Positions 28,101 through 36,877 are shown, counted from the first letter of the stretch. The stretch: 64,000 nt of DNA from JAUNSR01 sp036655355 (GCA_036655355.1 JAVVQG010000015.1:1-64000); one strand, 5' to 3'. Notes: a model not told the origin generated them from the letters alone. A program made the numbers and translations.

Positions 28101-28600
28101 CCCTGGGGCGAGCGTTTCATTTCGCGAGCCGCCTCATCCTTCTGATGTAGAAAATAGCAACCCTGCACCGAATAGGGATTATTGGTGTGTACGAAACCGG
28201 TGGAGGAACCTTTGTACTCCCATTTGGTTACGCCCCGTGCATAAAAAAGAATACGACCTTTCCGGCTGTCGCGATACACGGCAACTTCAGGAAGATCGTC
28301 TATGTGAGGATTGGAAAAAGCTTCGTCAAGGAGGTGTCCCCCGAAGCCGAACACGCCCACCCTGTCAGGATCTGAGAATCCCATTTTCTTCAGTTCGGCG
28401 TCTGTTATCTGATAAATGCCGTTCTCTTCGACGGCGATTTTAACCCAATGACCATCGGAGAGAACGGAAGATGCGGCAAAAGTGTGAATAGAAGCTGTAT
28501 GAATCGAAGCTGTTACCGCTGCCGCCGATACCCTCGAAAAAGGGAACAGGAGCAGTGCGCAAAGCAACAGCATGCGGAAAATAGCGTGTGTTTTGATCAT
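25136..28600 (-). CDS. porU: Type IX secretion gingipain-like sortase PorU
   Basis: An 1154-residue C25 (gingipain-family) peptidase with a signal peptide. The catalytic His is in SLLVNYSGHGATTSLTH and the Cys in LPVWVTATCDFSRFDHPE. Nearby GGAIAMFTTTRVVYSNGN is typical of the family. Ig-like domains follow. The C-terminal 80 residues, with GIYIYRAAISDNG, look like a sorting domain. PorU cleaves the signal domain from T9SS cargo and attaches the cargo to A-LPS at the cell surface. It is followed by porV and then ispF, and preceded by FAH and rex. Confidence 0.95.
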   Translation of the reverse strand: MIKTHAIFRMLLLCALLLFPFSRVSAAAVTASIHTASIHTFAASSVLSDGHWVKIAVEENGIYQITDAELKKMGFSDPDRVGVFGFGGHLLDEAFSNPHIDDLPEVAVYRDSRKGRILFYARGVTKWEYKGSSTGFVHTNNPYSVQGCYFLHQKDEAAREMKRSPQGSGAEVDLTAFDDYALHETDLENVGGTGREMYGESFLYTRTRDFKFSLPGITTDPGKLTVNFIAKNSAVSTLTQQINGKEIRSASISAIGSDKYQQAQEMKSITAWTPDGNATTTVRLTYNPGGGTASLAFLNYVRLNMKRSLAPQGNYLLFRSVEAAQKRVRFNLSGVNASMQVWDVTHPTDILQQELSMGNDQTASFVPSLNGLREYALVCTEETFPSVSALGRVNNQNLHALPQTDLVIVVQPGLKSEAERLASYRRERDGLHVTVVHPEAIYNEFSSGTPDATAIRLFMKQFYDRSEQAGTPPRYLLLFGDGSYDNRSMNTALWKPAAVQHNIITYQSELTLNETESYVCDDYFGFLDDGEGGKRDALGYLTLASDKVDVGIGRFPVRTLAQAKTVVDKVIAYSGNKTTGSWKNQITLLGDDGDNNIHMKHADSMATIIQDKGLHQFVFNKIYLDAYKREITSSGTAYPDVRKRFFDQLQAGSLLVNYSGHGATTSLTHEKIFKLSDAESITMKRLPVWVTATCDFSRFDHPETSAGEALLLNPNGGAIAMFTTTRVVYSNGNLRINHHLIENIFTKHADGTRYAIGDIMKIAKCALGTDANKLNFVLLGDPSMKMAYPEQEMELTEINGQPVTGEPVLLKALSRVTMKGRVLKTGSEETDADFTGIVMPTVFDCEETVTAVDNDKTDRPFVFRDRSRRLFAGRDSVRHGEFEFSFIVPKDISYSMESGMVNLYAVDERNNEAQGYFDNYLLGGTEGDVAADTTPPAITALYLNSQFFRNGDVVNPTPYLVAFIADESGINTSGNGIGHDLTATITGNGVTQRYILNDYFVNQTGETGKGSVQFSIPTLPEGAYSLELKVWDVYNNSRSETITFVVKNDVKPELFDLRADRNPAREQVRFLLSHNRPEASLHVRLQVYTQMGQCVWEEQLTGSSEFMSEFPITWNLEARSGGRVQPGIYIYRAAISDNGEHFTTKSRKLIVLGR

Positions 28601-28635
28601 AATAGAGCGTTATTCCGCAGAGAACGTCGAGCGGA

Positions 28636-29253
28636 TTATTTGACGTGGAAGTCAAGCAGCTTCTGCTCGCTGATAAATCCCTGCAGGTGGTCGTTTATCT
28701 TAACCGGACCCACTCCCGACGGAGTTCCCGTAAAGATCAGATCGCCGATCTTCAACGTGCAGAACTTGCTGACATAGGCGATGATCTTATCCACCGAAAA
28801 CAACAAATCCGCGGTATTGCCGCACTGCACGAGCTGATCGTTCAACAACATTTTGAACGGGATATCGTTTATCTTGCCTCCGGCTTCCTCCAGCGAGATA
28901 AACTCTCCCACTACGGCCGAACTGTCGAACCCTTTCGAAATCTCCCAAGGCATTCCCTTCTCACGCAATTCGTTCTGCAGGTCGCGCGCCGTAAAGTCGA
29001 TTCCCACGGTCACCGCATCGTAATAGCGGGGAGCAAATTTCTCAGAGATATTCTTACCCAGCCGACTGATACGTACTACGATTTCCGTTTCATACTCGAT
29101 TCGATCTGAAAAATCAGGCAAGAAGAACGGTTTTCCATCCTTCAAAAGTGCTGTTTCCGGCTTCATGAAGAGCGTCGGATCCTTAGAGATAAACGCTTGA
29201 TCCATCTCTTTATTGTGCTGGGCATAGTTCCAGCCTGTGCAAATAATCTTCAT
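28636..29253 (-). CDS. Fumarylacetoacetate hydrolase (FAH) family protein
   Basis: A 205-residue single-domain FAH protein. It has the metal ligands in FSDRIEYETEIVVRISRLGKN (split here as RIEYETEIVVRI), the signature VTVGIDFTARDLQN, and C-terminal LIFTGTPSGVGPVKINDHL. The family includes hydratases, decarboxylases and oxaloacetate or acylpyruvate hydrolases; the substrate here is not determinable. Its ATG overlaps the rex stop by one base (TAATG), so the two are translationally coupled. porU follows 35 bases later. Confidence 0.9.
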   Translation of the reverse strand: MKIICTGWNYAQHNKEMDQAFISKDPTLFMKPETALLKDGKPFFLPDFSDRIEYETEIVVRISRLGKNISEKFAPRYYDAVTVGIDFTARDLQNELREKGMPWEISKGFDSSAVVGEFISLEEAGGKINDIPFKMLLNDQLVQCGNTADLLFSVDKIIAYVSKFCTLKIGDLIFTGTPSGVGPVKINDHLQGFISEQKLLDFHVK

Positions 29254-29906
29254 TACTTATTATCCATAAAGTTAAGTCGGTTGAACATCACGGCAAGATG
29301 GGCGTAGATCGAGGTGTTCTGAACCACGATGTGCTTGGGTACCTTGATTCTGAAAGGAGTAAAATTCCATACGGCTTTGATACCGCCCTCAATCATCATG
29401 TCGGCTACCTTTTGCGCCTTATCCACCGGTACGGTAAGTACTCCGATGTTCACCTCAAACTCTTTTCTGTACTTCTCAAAATCACGGATATCATATACCG
29501 GAATGCCGTTGATCACCGTTCCGATCTTATTCGGATCGACGTCAAAGGCCGCTACGATGCATAAACCGAATTGCTCCAGACCATTGTCATGAAGTAACGC
29601 GGCACCCAGGCTACCTGCCCCCATGATAAATGCCCGATGTCTTTTCTTGAACCCAAGAAAATCTTCCAGAACCTCTACCAGAGAGTTCACCTCATATCCA
29701 ACGCGCGTCTTTCCCGAAATATTGATAAAAGAAAGATCTTTCGCAATCTGAGACGCATCCACATTGATCTCTTTCGAAATCTGTGTGGATGAAACGTACT
29801 CCTCGCCCCTGTCTTTCAATAATTTGAGGTATGCCAGATACCAGGGTAACCGTCGAAGGGTTGGTTCGGGAAGTTTGATCATCAATTTTGATATGTCATC
29901 GGTCAT
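29253..29906 (-). CDS. rex: Redox-sensing transcriptional repressor Rex
   Basis: A 217-residue Rex. The N-terminal winged helix (about residues 12-80) contains SSTQISKEINVDASQIAKDLS. A Rossmann fold follows, with the NADH motif AFIMGAGSLGAALL, then VAAFDVDPNKIG and AVWNFTPFRIKVP. The C-terminal helix swaps between dimer subunits. Rex senses the NADH/NAD+ ratio and usually represses fermentative genes. No convincing Rex operator was found upstream of pta-ackA here. It heads the rex-FAH-porU-porV-ispF run and is divergent from the SUI1 gene. Confidence 0.95.
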   Translation of the reverse strand: MTDDISKLMIKLPEPTLRRLPWYLAYLKLLKDRGEEYVSSTQISKEINVDASQIAKDLSFINISGKTRVGYEVNSLVEVLEDFLGFKKRHRAFIMGAGSLGAALLHDNGLEQFGLCIVAAFDVDPNKIGTVINGIPVYDIRDFEKYRKEFEVNIGVLTVPVDKAQKVADMMIEGGIKAVWNFTPFRIKVPKHIVVQNTSIYAHLAVMFNRLNFMDNK

Positions 29907-29932
29907 ATTCGTACAATAGTTTGACTTTTATG

Positions 29933-29959
29933 CAAAAATAGCACTTTTTTCATGTTCAA
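29933..29959 (-). promoter_or_regulatory. Putative rex promoter
   Basis: On the minus strand TATTTTTG (29933-29940) matches TAnnTTTG, 26 bases before the rex start. A TTG lies at 29957-29959, 16 bases upstream of it. Confidence 0.5.
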
Positions 29960-30022
29960 TTTTGTTTGAAGCGCTAATTTTAAAGCGCAGAAGCGGCAAC
30001 TCACATCTAAATAGCCTATTTT

Positions 30023-30367
30023 ATGAAGAATAACGACTGGAAGGAGAGACTAAACGTGGTCTTTTCCACCAACCCCGATTTTAAATACGAGAGTGAAGAG
30101 GAAAACGAAGTGGTTGATACCCTACCCAATAACAAACAGAACCTGCGCATCGAGCTCGATAAGAGACACCGCAAAGGAAAAGCGGTGACACTCGTGACCG
30201 GTTATGTGGGCAGCGAAGATGATTTAGGGGTATTGGCCAAGATGCTGAAAACCAAATGCGGTTCGGGCGGCTCTTCCCGATGCGGAGAGATCCTGATTCA
30301 GGGCGACTTCCGACAGAAAATCCTGGAAATCCTCCAGAAAGAGGGTTACAAGGCGCGCGTCATCTAA
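30023..30367 (+). CDS. eIF1/SUI1 (YciH) family translation factor-like protein
   Basis: A 114-residue protein with a SUI1 fold in its C-terminal 80 residues: LRIELDKRHRKGKAVTLVTG, then LAKMLKTKCGSGGSSRCG and EILIQGDFRQKILEIL. The N-terminal 35 residues are acidic and probably unstructured. Bacterial YciH-like proteins are thought to affect start-codon fidelity, but their role is weakly established. It is followed 16 bases later by the addA-like gene and may share its transcript. Confidence 0.92.
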   Translation: MKNNDWKERLNVVFSTNPDFKYESEEENEVVDTLPNNKQNLRIELDKRHRKGKAVTLVTGYVGSEDDLGVLAKMLKTKCGSGGSSRCGEILIQGDFRQKILEILQKEGYKARVI

Positions 30368-30383
30368 CACACATCCACAATTT

Positions 30384-33300
30384 ATGCTAACAGTCTATCG
30401 TGCTTCCGCCGGGTCGGGCAAGACCTACCTGCTTACCGGAACTTTCCTGCGAATGCTTTTTACGGAGAACACCACCTTCGATAACATCCTGGCCGTAACC
30501 TTTACCAATAAGGCTACCGACGAGATGAAACAACGTATCATCGAACAGCTGCACCTGCTCTCTGTTCAACCCGAGAAATCGGGGTACCTGAAGATGCTGA
30601 CCGAGCAGTTCGGCATCTCCACGGCACAGGTGCGCGCCAAAGCCAGAAAAGTGCTGATCTCCATTCTGCACGATTTCTCCGGTTTCAACGTAAGCACGAT
30701 CGACCGTTTCTTCCAACAGACCACGCGCTCTTTTACCCGAGAGATCGGACTTCAGGGCGGCTACGAAGTGGAACTGGATACAGACAAGGTGCGCAACGAG
30801 GCGATAGACCGCATGATAGCGGGACTCGCGAATCCCGAAAATAAGAAAACGCTCGATTGGCTGCTCCTTTTCTCCAACGACCGCACCGAAAGCGGTAAAG
30901 ATTGGAATACACGCAAGGAACTGCTCTCTCTGTCGCGCGAAATTCTCAAGGAAGACTACAAGAAAAACAGCGAGAAGATCCTGGCCTTTACCGAAAACAA
31001 AGAGAACCTCGAGGATTTCATCAAGGAGATCAAAGTGCTGATGAACGATTTCGAGGAAGCCTCCAAAGAGATCGGGACAAGTGCCTTGGAGATCATGAAA
31101 GCCAACGACCTGACACCTACCGACTTCACAGGCGGCTCCCGCTCACAATTCAAATATTTCGAACTCTGGGCCAAAGGTGAAATCAAGCCCCCCACCCCCT
31201 CTTTCCTGAAACTGGAGGAAGGCGTGGAAAACTGGAGCGCCAAAACGACTCCCGCAGGAAAAAAAATGATGATCCAAGGTGCGTTCGATGCCGGATTGAA
31301 GGAGTGCGTGGAGCAGGTCATCTACCTCTACGGAAACCTCTCTCGCATCTACGACAGTGCCAAAGCGACCCTGCGCTACATCTATACCGTGGGAATCCTC
31401 AGCGATATCGACCGCAACATGCGCGATTACAGTCGCGAGAACAACATCATGCTCATCACCGACACCACCGAATTGCTCCACAAAGTGATCGACGGCAAGG
31501 ATACCCCTTTCGTGTATGAGAAAATCGGCACGCGCATCAAACACTTCATGATCGATGAATTTCAGGATACATCGGGCATGCAATGGGACAATTTCAAGCC
31601 GCTGATCAGCGATTCCATCGCACAGGATTTCTCGAACCTCATCGTGGGCGACGTAAAGCAAAGCATCTACCGTTGGCGAAATTCCGACTGGATGCTGTTA
31701 CACGACGGGATCAGACGTTATGAACCGGAACAACGTGAAGATTGCGTGCTCGACACCAACTGGCGCAGTTGCAAAAACATCGTCGACTTCAACAACACCT
31801 TCTTCACAATGGCCGCCAACATGCTGCAAGACAAATACAACGCGGCGGTTGACAAGGCGGAAACTTCCGCCCGGATCGGCGAAGAGTACCGCAGCATGAT
31901 CAGTTCGGCCTACACGGATATCTACCAGAAGGTTCCGAAAGAGAAACAGGATCAGGCCGGTCACGTGCGCGTGGAATTCATCGACAACGAAAAAGAGGAG
32001 AGTTGGCGAGAAGAGGTGCTCAACCGGCTACCCGATACACTTATCGAACTGCAGAAACAGGGATATCCGCTCAAAGACATCGCCATCCTGGTTCGTACGG
32101 GGCGCGAAGGGGCGGTGATCGCCGACACCCTGCTTACGTATAAGGCGGAACATCCCGAATCGCCCTATCGCTTTGACGTGATTTCGAACGAAGCGTTGTT
32201 CATCAGTCAGGCGCCCGTGATCCGGATGATCATCAGTTTCATGAACTACTTGAACAACCCCTCGTCCGACATCAACAAGGTGATCGCCGCCTACAACCTT
32301 TTTATGAACGTAGAGGGCAGTTCGGCGGAGAAAGCGTTGGCGGATTACTTCTACGACGAACCGCAGGCACACGCCTATTTCAATAAAATGATCATCGAGG
32401 AGTCTGAGTCACTACGCAAATTGCCGCTGTTCGAGATGAGCGAGAAAATCATCGATCTGGTGATCCGTAGAGACAACCCTTCAGACAAGGTGTATGTACA
32501 GGCATTCCAAGACTTGGTGGTGGACTTCACCACATCCAATACGGCCGATTTGTCGGCTTTCCTCACCTGGTGGGAAGCTACGGGCGAACGGAAAACCATC
32601 TCCACGCCCGACTCGCAGGATGCGATCCGTATCCTGACCATCCACAAATCGAAAGGGTTGGGATTCAAAGCGGTCATCGTGCCGTTTGCCGCTTGGGACA
32701 TTGACCACGAAGCGATCAAGGAGAACATCATCTGGTGCGAACCCACGCTCGAGCCTTTCAATAAATTGCCGATGATTCCGGTTCGTTACGGCAGTTCGCT
32801 GCTCAATACGATTTATGCGGAGAATTACCTGACCGAGATGCGCCAGGCTTTTATCGACAACCTCAACATCGCGTATGTCGCCTTCACCCGAGCTAAAGAG
32901 GAACTGATCGTCTTCGCTCCGAAAGAGAAAAAACCGGAAGATCTGAAACACATCGGATCGGTGCTGTACAGTGCGATGGAATGGAGCCGTCTGCCGGTCG
33001 ACGACCGAGAATACCTGAACCTCTCGGAGCTTTTCGATCCGGAAGAGCAGTGCTTTGAAGCGGGTAACTGGTGGAATGCAGGAGTGGAAAAGGAGAAAGG
33101 AATCGAAGAGATCAGCATGGGCAGATACATTTCCATCGACCCGGGCAGCCGTTTGCAATTGCGTCTGCATGGGAAAGGGTATTTCCAAGACAAGGAGGAG
33201 CGATTGTACGGCAACCTGATGCACGAGATTCTCTCCGCGATCAAATACCCGGAAGACATTGAGGGCGCCGTACGCGAATTCGTACGCAAGGGCAGTTTCC

Positions 33301-33644
33301 GCGAGGAAGAAGCGCCGGAAATCATCAACCGGATCAAATCGCTCGTGAACGCTCCCGCAGTGCATGCCTGGTTTGCCCCCGAAGCGAATGTTTTCAATGA
33401 AACGGAGATCCTCATCGCCGACGGCACCTTTCTGCGCCCCGACCGCGTGGTAATGATCGATGATACGGTGATCGTAATCGATTATAAATTCGGTAAGAAA
33501 GAACAAAAATCTTATATTAGACAAGTAACAGGTTACATGCAGCAACTGTATGCTATGGGATACGAAAAGGTGGAAGGCTACCTTTGGTACGTCGAATTGG
33601 ATAAGACAGTACGAATCGAATCACCACAACTCAGCTTATTCTAA
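30384..33644 (+). CDS. addA: UvrD-type helicase with C-terminal PD-(D/E)XK nuclease (AddA-like)
   Basis: A 1086-residue SF1A helicase-nuclease. Walker A is ASAGSGKTYLL near the start, with motif Ia AVTFTNKATDEMKQR. The Walker B equivalent is HFMIDEFQDTSGMQW, followed by VGDVKQSIYRWR. Motif V/VI regions include LTIHKSKGLGFKAVI and AYVAFTRAKEEL. The C-terminal nuclease has VVMIDDTVIVIDYKFGKKEQ and ends in a conserved Q-x-x-x-Y helix (VTGYMQQL). Such proteins resect double-strand breaks. The AddB partner is not next to it: the neighbours are SUI1 and a GH2 gene. Confidence 0.9.
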   Translation: MLTVYRASAGSGKTYLLTGTFLRMLFTENTTFDNILAVTFTNKATDEMKQRIIEQLHLLSVQPEKSGYLKMLTEQFGISTAQVRAKARKVLISILHDFSGFNVSTIDRFFQQTTRSFTREIGLQGGYEVELDTDKVRNEAIDRMIAGLANPENKKTLDWLLLFSNDRTESGKDWNTRKELLSLSREILKEDYKKNSEKILAFTENKENLEDFIKEIKVLMNDFEEASKEIGTSALEIMKANDLTPTDFTGGSRSQFKYFELWAKGEIKPPTPSFLKLEEGVENWSAKTTPAGKKMMIQGAFDAGLKECVEQVIYLYGNLSRIYDSAKATLRYIYTVGILSDIDRNMRDYSRENNIMLITDTTELLHKVIDGKDTPFVYEKIGTRIKHFMIDEFQDTSGMQWDNFKPLISDSIAQDFSNLIVGDVKQSIYRWRNSDWMLLHDGIRRYEPEQREDCVLDTNWRSCKNIVDFNNTFFTMAANMLQDKYNAAVDKAETSARIGEEYRSMISSAYTDIYQKVPKEKQDQAGHVRVEFIDNEKEESWREEVLNRLPDTLIELQKQGYPLKDIAILVRTGREGAVIADTLLTYKAEHPESPYRFDVISNEALFISQAPVIRMIISFMNYLNNPSSDINKVIAAYNLFMNVEGSSAEKALADYFYDEPQAHAYFNKMIIEESESLRKLPLFEMSEKIIDLVIRRDNPSDKVYVQAFQDLVVDFTTSNTADLSAFLTWWEATGERKTISTPDSQDAIRILTIHKSKGLGFKAVIVPFAAWDIDHEAIKENIIWCEPTLEPFNKLPMIPVRYGSSLLNTIYAENYLTEMRQAFIDNLNIAYVAFTRAKEELIVFAPKEKKPEDLKHIGSVLYSAMEWSRLPVDDREYLNLSELFDPEEQCFEAGNWWNAGVEKEKGIEEISMGRYISIDPGSRLQLRLHGKGYFQDKEERLYGNLMHEILSAIKYPEDIEGAVREFVRKGSFREEEAPEIINRIKSLVNAPAVHAWFAPEANVFNETEILIADGTFLRPDRVVMIDDTVIVIDYKFGKKEQKSYIRQVTGYMQQLYAMGYEKVEGYLWYVELDKTVRIESPQLSLF

Positions 33645-33717
33645 ATTTACACACTCAATTATTTATTCATCATTACAGTTTATTCATTTAACTGTTTACT
33701 CAATTCATTTTTTACCT

Positions 33718-36387
33718 ATGAAAAAACTATTCTCATTTTTCTGGTTCCTCACCATCGCCCTGTTCTCGGTGCACGCGGCACATCAACCCGAATTCTCCAC
33801 GGCAGGGTTCTACCAGACCAAAGAGAGCGGCCGTGAGGTATTCTCTTTTAATCCCGGATGGCGGTTCCATAAAGGGGATGTCGCCAATGCCGCAACCGTG
33901 GGATTCGACGACAGCAATTGGGACGTGGTTTCGTTACCGAACGGAATCGAACTGCTTCCCACCGAAGCCAGCGGATGTGTCAACTACCAAGGGGTATCTT
34001 GGTACAGAAAGCATTTCACACCTGAAAAATCGCTTACCAATAAAAAGCTTTTCCTCCATTTCGAAGCCATCATGGGAAAATCCAAGGTGTTCGTGAATGG
34101 AAAACAGGTAGCGGAGCATTTCGGCGGTTACCTCCCTTTCTCGGTGGAACTGACCGATGTGATCAATCCGGCGGGAGAGAATGTCATCGCTGTATGGAGC
34201 GATAACAGCGACGATCCAGCATACGCTCCCGGAAAGCCGCAACACACGCTTGACTTCTCCTATTTCGGAGGGATTTATCGCGATTGCTGGCTGATCGCAC
34301 ACAACGACATCTACATCACAGACCCCAACGCCGAAAACGAGATCGCCGGCGGAGGACTTTTCGTGGCATTCGACAACGTTTCGGATCAGTCGGCAGACAT
34401 CCTGCTGAAAACCGAAGTACGCAACGCTTCCGGAAAACGATTCAAAGGAGTCGTGGAGTATGAACTGCAAACCAAAGCGGGAGAAACGGTCGCCCTTGTG
34501 AATGATGTCATTCAGATCGGCAACGGTAAAAAAGGCGTCTCTTCCGACAAGGTAAAAATCAGCAACCCGAAATTGTGGAGTCCCGAATCGCCCGTCCTGT
34601 ACAACCTTTTCGTCCGTATTCGCGACAAAGAAGGGAACATCATCGACGGTTACAGACGTCGCATCGGTATCCGCAGCATCGAATTCAAAGGGGAAGACGG
34701 CTTTTGGCTTAACGGCAAACCGTACGAAAATCCACTTATCGGTGCCAACAGACACCAAGACTTCGCCATTATCGGCAATGCGGTACCCAACTCATTGCAT
34801 TGGCGCGATGCGAAAAAATTGCGCGATGCCGGACTGAAGGTGATCCGTAACGCACACTGCCCGCAAGATCCGGCATTCATGGATGCTTGTGACGAATTGG
34901 GACTTTTTGTGATCGTCAACACCCCGGGATGGCAGTTTTGGAATGAAGACCCGATCTTTGCCAAACGAGTTTATCAGGACATCCGAAACATGGTGCGCCG
35001 CGACCGTAACCACCCGAGTGTCTGGTTGTGGGAGCCGATTCTGAATGAAACCTGGTATCCTGCGGACTTCGCGAAGAATGCCCACGATATCGTGATGGCT
35101 GAATATCCTTATCCTTATTGTTATACGGGATGCGACAACGAGGCGCGCGGAAAAGAGGTTTTCCCGGTGCTGTTCGGTCATCCTGCAGGAGGCGATAAAG
35201 ATTGGGCGATGAAACACCTCGATCCGAAAAAGAGCTACTTCACCCGCGAATGGGGAGATAACGTAGACGACTGGAACTCGCACAACTCACCGAGTCGCGT
35301 AGCACGCAACTGGGGAGAAGAGCCGATGTTGGTACAGACCCGCCATTACGCCAATCCGCCTTACGCCTATAGCAGTTTGCAGACACTGCATGAAACGAAT
35401 CGTCAACACATGGGTGGCTGTTTGTGGCACTCATTCGACCACCAGCGCGGGTACCATCCCGATCCTTTTTACGGAGGGATGATGGATGTATTCCGCCAGC
35501 CGAAATATTCCTACTACATGTTCATGTCGCAACGTGAAGCGGAAAAAAGCGATCTGATCGCCGATAACGGTCCGATGATCTTTATCGCACATGAAATGAC
35601 ACCTTTCTCGGGCAAAGACGTTTCCGTCTATTCCAATTGCGAGGAGGTGCGACTAACGGTTAACAAAGAGGGAAAAACCTACCATTATACGAAACCGGCA
35701 TCGGCCGATGGAATGCGTTCGCCGATCATCGTATTCGAAGATGCTTTCGACTTCATGACAGACAAGAAAATGTCAATGAATCACGGAAAGCAGAGCGAAG
35801 TATTCCTATTGGCGGAAGGGTTGATCGACGGCAAAGTAGTGGCCACACACAAGGTTGCTCCTGCGCGTCGTCCCGAAAAGATTCTTTTGTGGGCCGACCA
35901 CGAAGGGATGAATCCCGAAGCGAACGGAAGCGACGTCGTGACGGTGATCGCCGCAATTGCGGATAAGAACGGAAACATCAAACGCCTAAACAATTACTTC
36001 GTCAAGTTCGAGATTGAAGGGGAAGGAACATTGGTAGCAGACGATCGCACCAATTCCAATCCGGCACCGATTCGCTGGGGCACCGCTCCGGTTTTGGTAA
36101 AGACCACCACCACTCCGGGCAAGATCCGCGTAAAAGCAAGCGTATTGTTTGAAGGAGCGCAAATGCCGACGGAAACCATCCTTGAATTGGAAACCTCCGC
36201 GAGCACTTTCCCACTGATCTTCGATCCGCAGGAGAAAGCCGTGGCATCCGGAGCAAAACAAGCTAGCGCTTCGACAAAAAGCGACAGCGAATTGGAGAAA
36301 GAGATCGCCCGTCTGAAGAAAGAGATCGTAAACCTTCAGTTAAAGGAGGTGGAACGCCAACAGAAAGAGTTCGGCGAACAGAAATAA
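33718..36387 (+). CDS. Glycoside hydrolase family 2 protein with a C-terminal coiled-coil tail
   Basis: An 889-residue secreted enzyme. The start at 33718 gives a good signal peptide (MKKLFSFFWFLTIALFSVHA); a longer open frame from 33550 lies in the end of addA and is not used. The sugar-binding jelly roll has FNPGWRFHKGD and VSWYRKHF. The GH2 barrel has NRHQDFAIIGN, WLWEPILNETWYP (acid/base Glu) and YFTREWGDNVDDW (nucleophile Glu). Ig-like domains follow. The last 35 residues are an unusual charged heptad helix (LEKEIARLKKEIVNL). Substrate could be a beta-galactoside or another beta-glycoside. Confidence 0.9.
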   Translation: MKKLFSFFWFLTIALFSVHAAHQPEFSTAGFYQTKESGREVFSFNPGWRFHKGDVANAATVGFDDSNWDVVSLPNGIELLPTEASGCVNYQGVSWYRKHFTPEKSLTNKKLFLHFEAIMGKSKVFVNGKQVAEHFGGYLPFSVELTDVINPAGENVIAVWSDNSDDPAYAPGKPQHTLDFSYFGGIYRDCWLIAHNDIYITDPNAENEIAGGGLFVAFDNVSDQSADILLKTEVRNASGKRFKGVVEYELQTKAGETVALVNDVIQIGNGKKGVSSDKVKISNPKLWSPESPVLYNLFVRIRDKEGNIIDGYRRRIGIRSIEFKGEDGFWLNGKPYENPLIGANRHQDFAIIGNAVPNSLHWRDAKKLRDAGLKVIRNAHCPQDPAFMDACDELGLFVIVNTPGWQFWNEDPIFAKRVYQDIRNMVRRDRNHPSVWLWEPILNETWYPADFAKNAHDIVMAEYPYPYCYTGCDNEARGKEVFPVLFGHPAGGDKDWAMKHLDPKKSYFTREWGDNVDDWNSHNSPSRVARNWGEEPMLVQTRHYANPPYAYSSLQTLHETNRQHMGGCLWHSFDHQRGYHPDPFYGGMMDVFRQPKYSYYMFMSQREAEKSDLIADNGPMIFIAHEMTPFSGKDVSVYSNCEEVRLTVNKEGKTYHYTKPASADGMRSPIIVFEDAFDFMTDKKMSMNHGKQSEVFLLAEGLIDGKVVATHKVAPARRPEKILLWADHEGMNPEANGSDVVTVIAAIADKNGNIKRLNNYFVKFEIEGEGTLVADDRTNSNPAPIRWGTAPVLVKTTTTPGKIRVKASVLFEGAQMPTETILELETSASTFPLIFDPQEKAVASGAKQASASTKSDSELEKEIARLKKEIVNLQLKEVERQQKEFGEQK

Positions 36388-36408
36388 AAAGGCAATACTA
36401 GATTTACA

Positions 36409-36446
36409 AAAAATCCCCCTGAAACGTTTTCAGGGGGATTTTTTTT
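36409..36446 (+). terminator. Terminator of the GH2 gene
   Basis: Long perfect arms (36411-36424 AAATCCCCCTGAAA and its complement from 36428) followed by a run of eight T. It lies 22 bases after the GH2 stop. Confidence 0.93.
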
Positions 36447-36554
36447 GAAATAACCGGATTGGTTGTAAAATTAATTTTCAAGGATTTCATCGCCCCAAGC
36501 ACTCAATTTGAATTGGGATGGACTATAACTTAATTCAGATAAACCATAGGGTGC

Positions 36555-36640
36555 GAACCACGGCCGTGGTTCAGTCGAAGCAAGGCCGTGGTTCGACCGA
36601 AGCAAGGCCTTGCTTCGACTGAACCACCGTCTTGCTTTTT
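36555..36640. repeat. Cluster of perfect palindromes
   Basis: GAACCACGGCCGTGGTTC (36555-36572) and CGAAGCAAGGCCTTGCTTCG (36598-36617) are perfect palindromes, joined by half-sites of each (CCGTGGTTC at 36586-36594; GAACCACCG after 36620). The cluster is built from two modules in alternation. It fills part of the 630-base gap between GH2 and the island. No gene is recognised here; minus-strand frames stay open through it but look fortuitous. Confidence 0.75.
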
Positions 36641-36773
36641 TTGATATATAGGAGCAGAAAGGAAATTCAAAGGATCGGTTTGGAATTTCATAGGATCAAA
36701 ACCACTACACTCTTCAAAATCAAGCCTTTGTTTTACTCCACCTTCATTAAAATTGCTCCTGAAAGATACTGAT

Positions 36774-36877
36774 TTATTTATTAATAACCCTCAGATTCTT
36801 CATATACCCCTTGAAATCACCCGTTTTCTGAAGCGGGAAGACTAGCGTCTGGTTGTAGTTGAATTTCGCTTTTTCCT
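36774..36877 (-). pseudogene. Detached GH20 3' end (left copy of the 103-bp direct repeat)
   Basis: Positions 36775-36877 match 47949-48051, the 3' end of the GH20 gene, in the same orientation with 4 mismatches in 103 bases. In the GH20 frame the copy encodes 33 residues (ending MKNLRVINK) and its own TAA stop at 36774-36776. Three mismatches are silent and one gives Lys to Arg; the intact gene uses TAG. The mismatches lie only in the 42 bases nearest the stop, and the other 62 bases are identical. A TAG codon sits immediately upstream in frame. This is a remnant of a functional allele and marks the left edge of the island. Confidence 0.9.

Noticed and set aside
32481..33545. Long antisense open frame (354 codons) in addA
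   Set aside because: It is the mirror of a strongly supported helicase-nuclease gene; its composition is that of a shadow frame with no motif.
36471..36790. Minus-strand gene between GH2 and the island
   Set aside because: Open frames exist, but they have no start signal, run through palindromic repeats and end without a recognisable domain. Kept only as possible debris.
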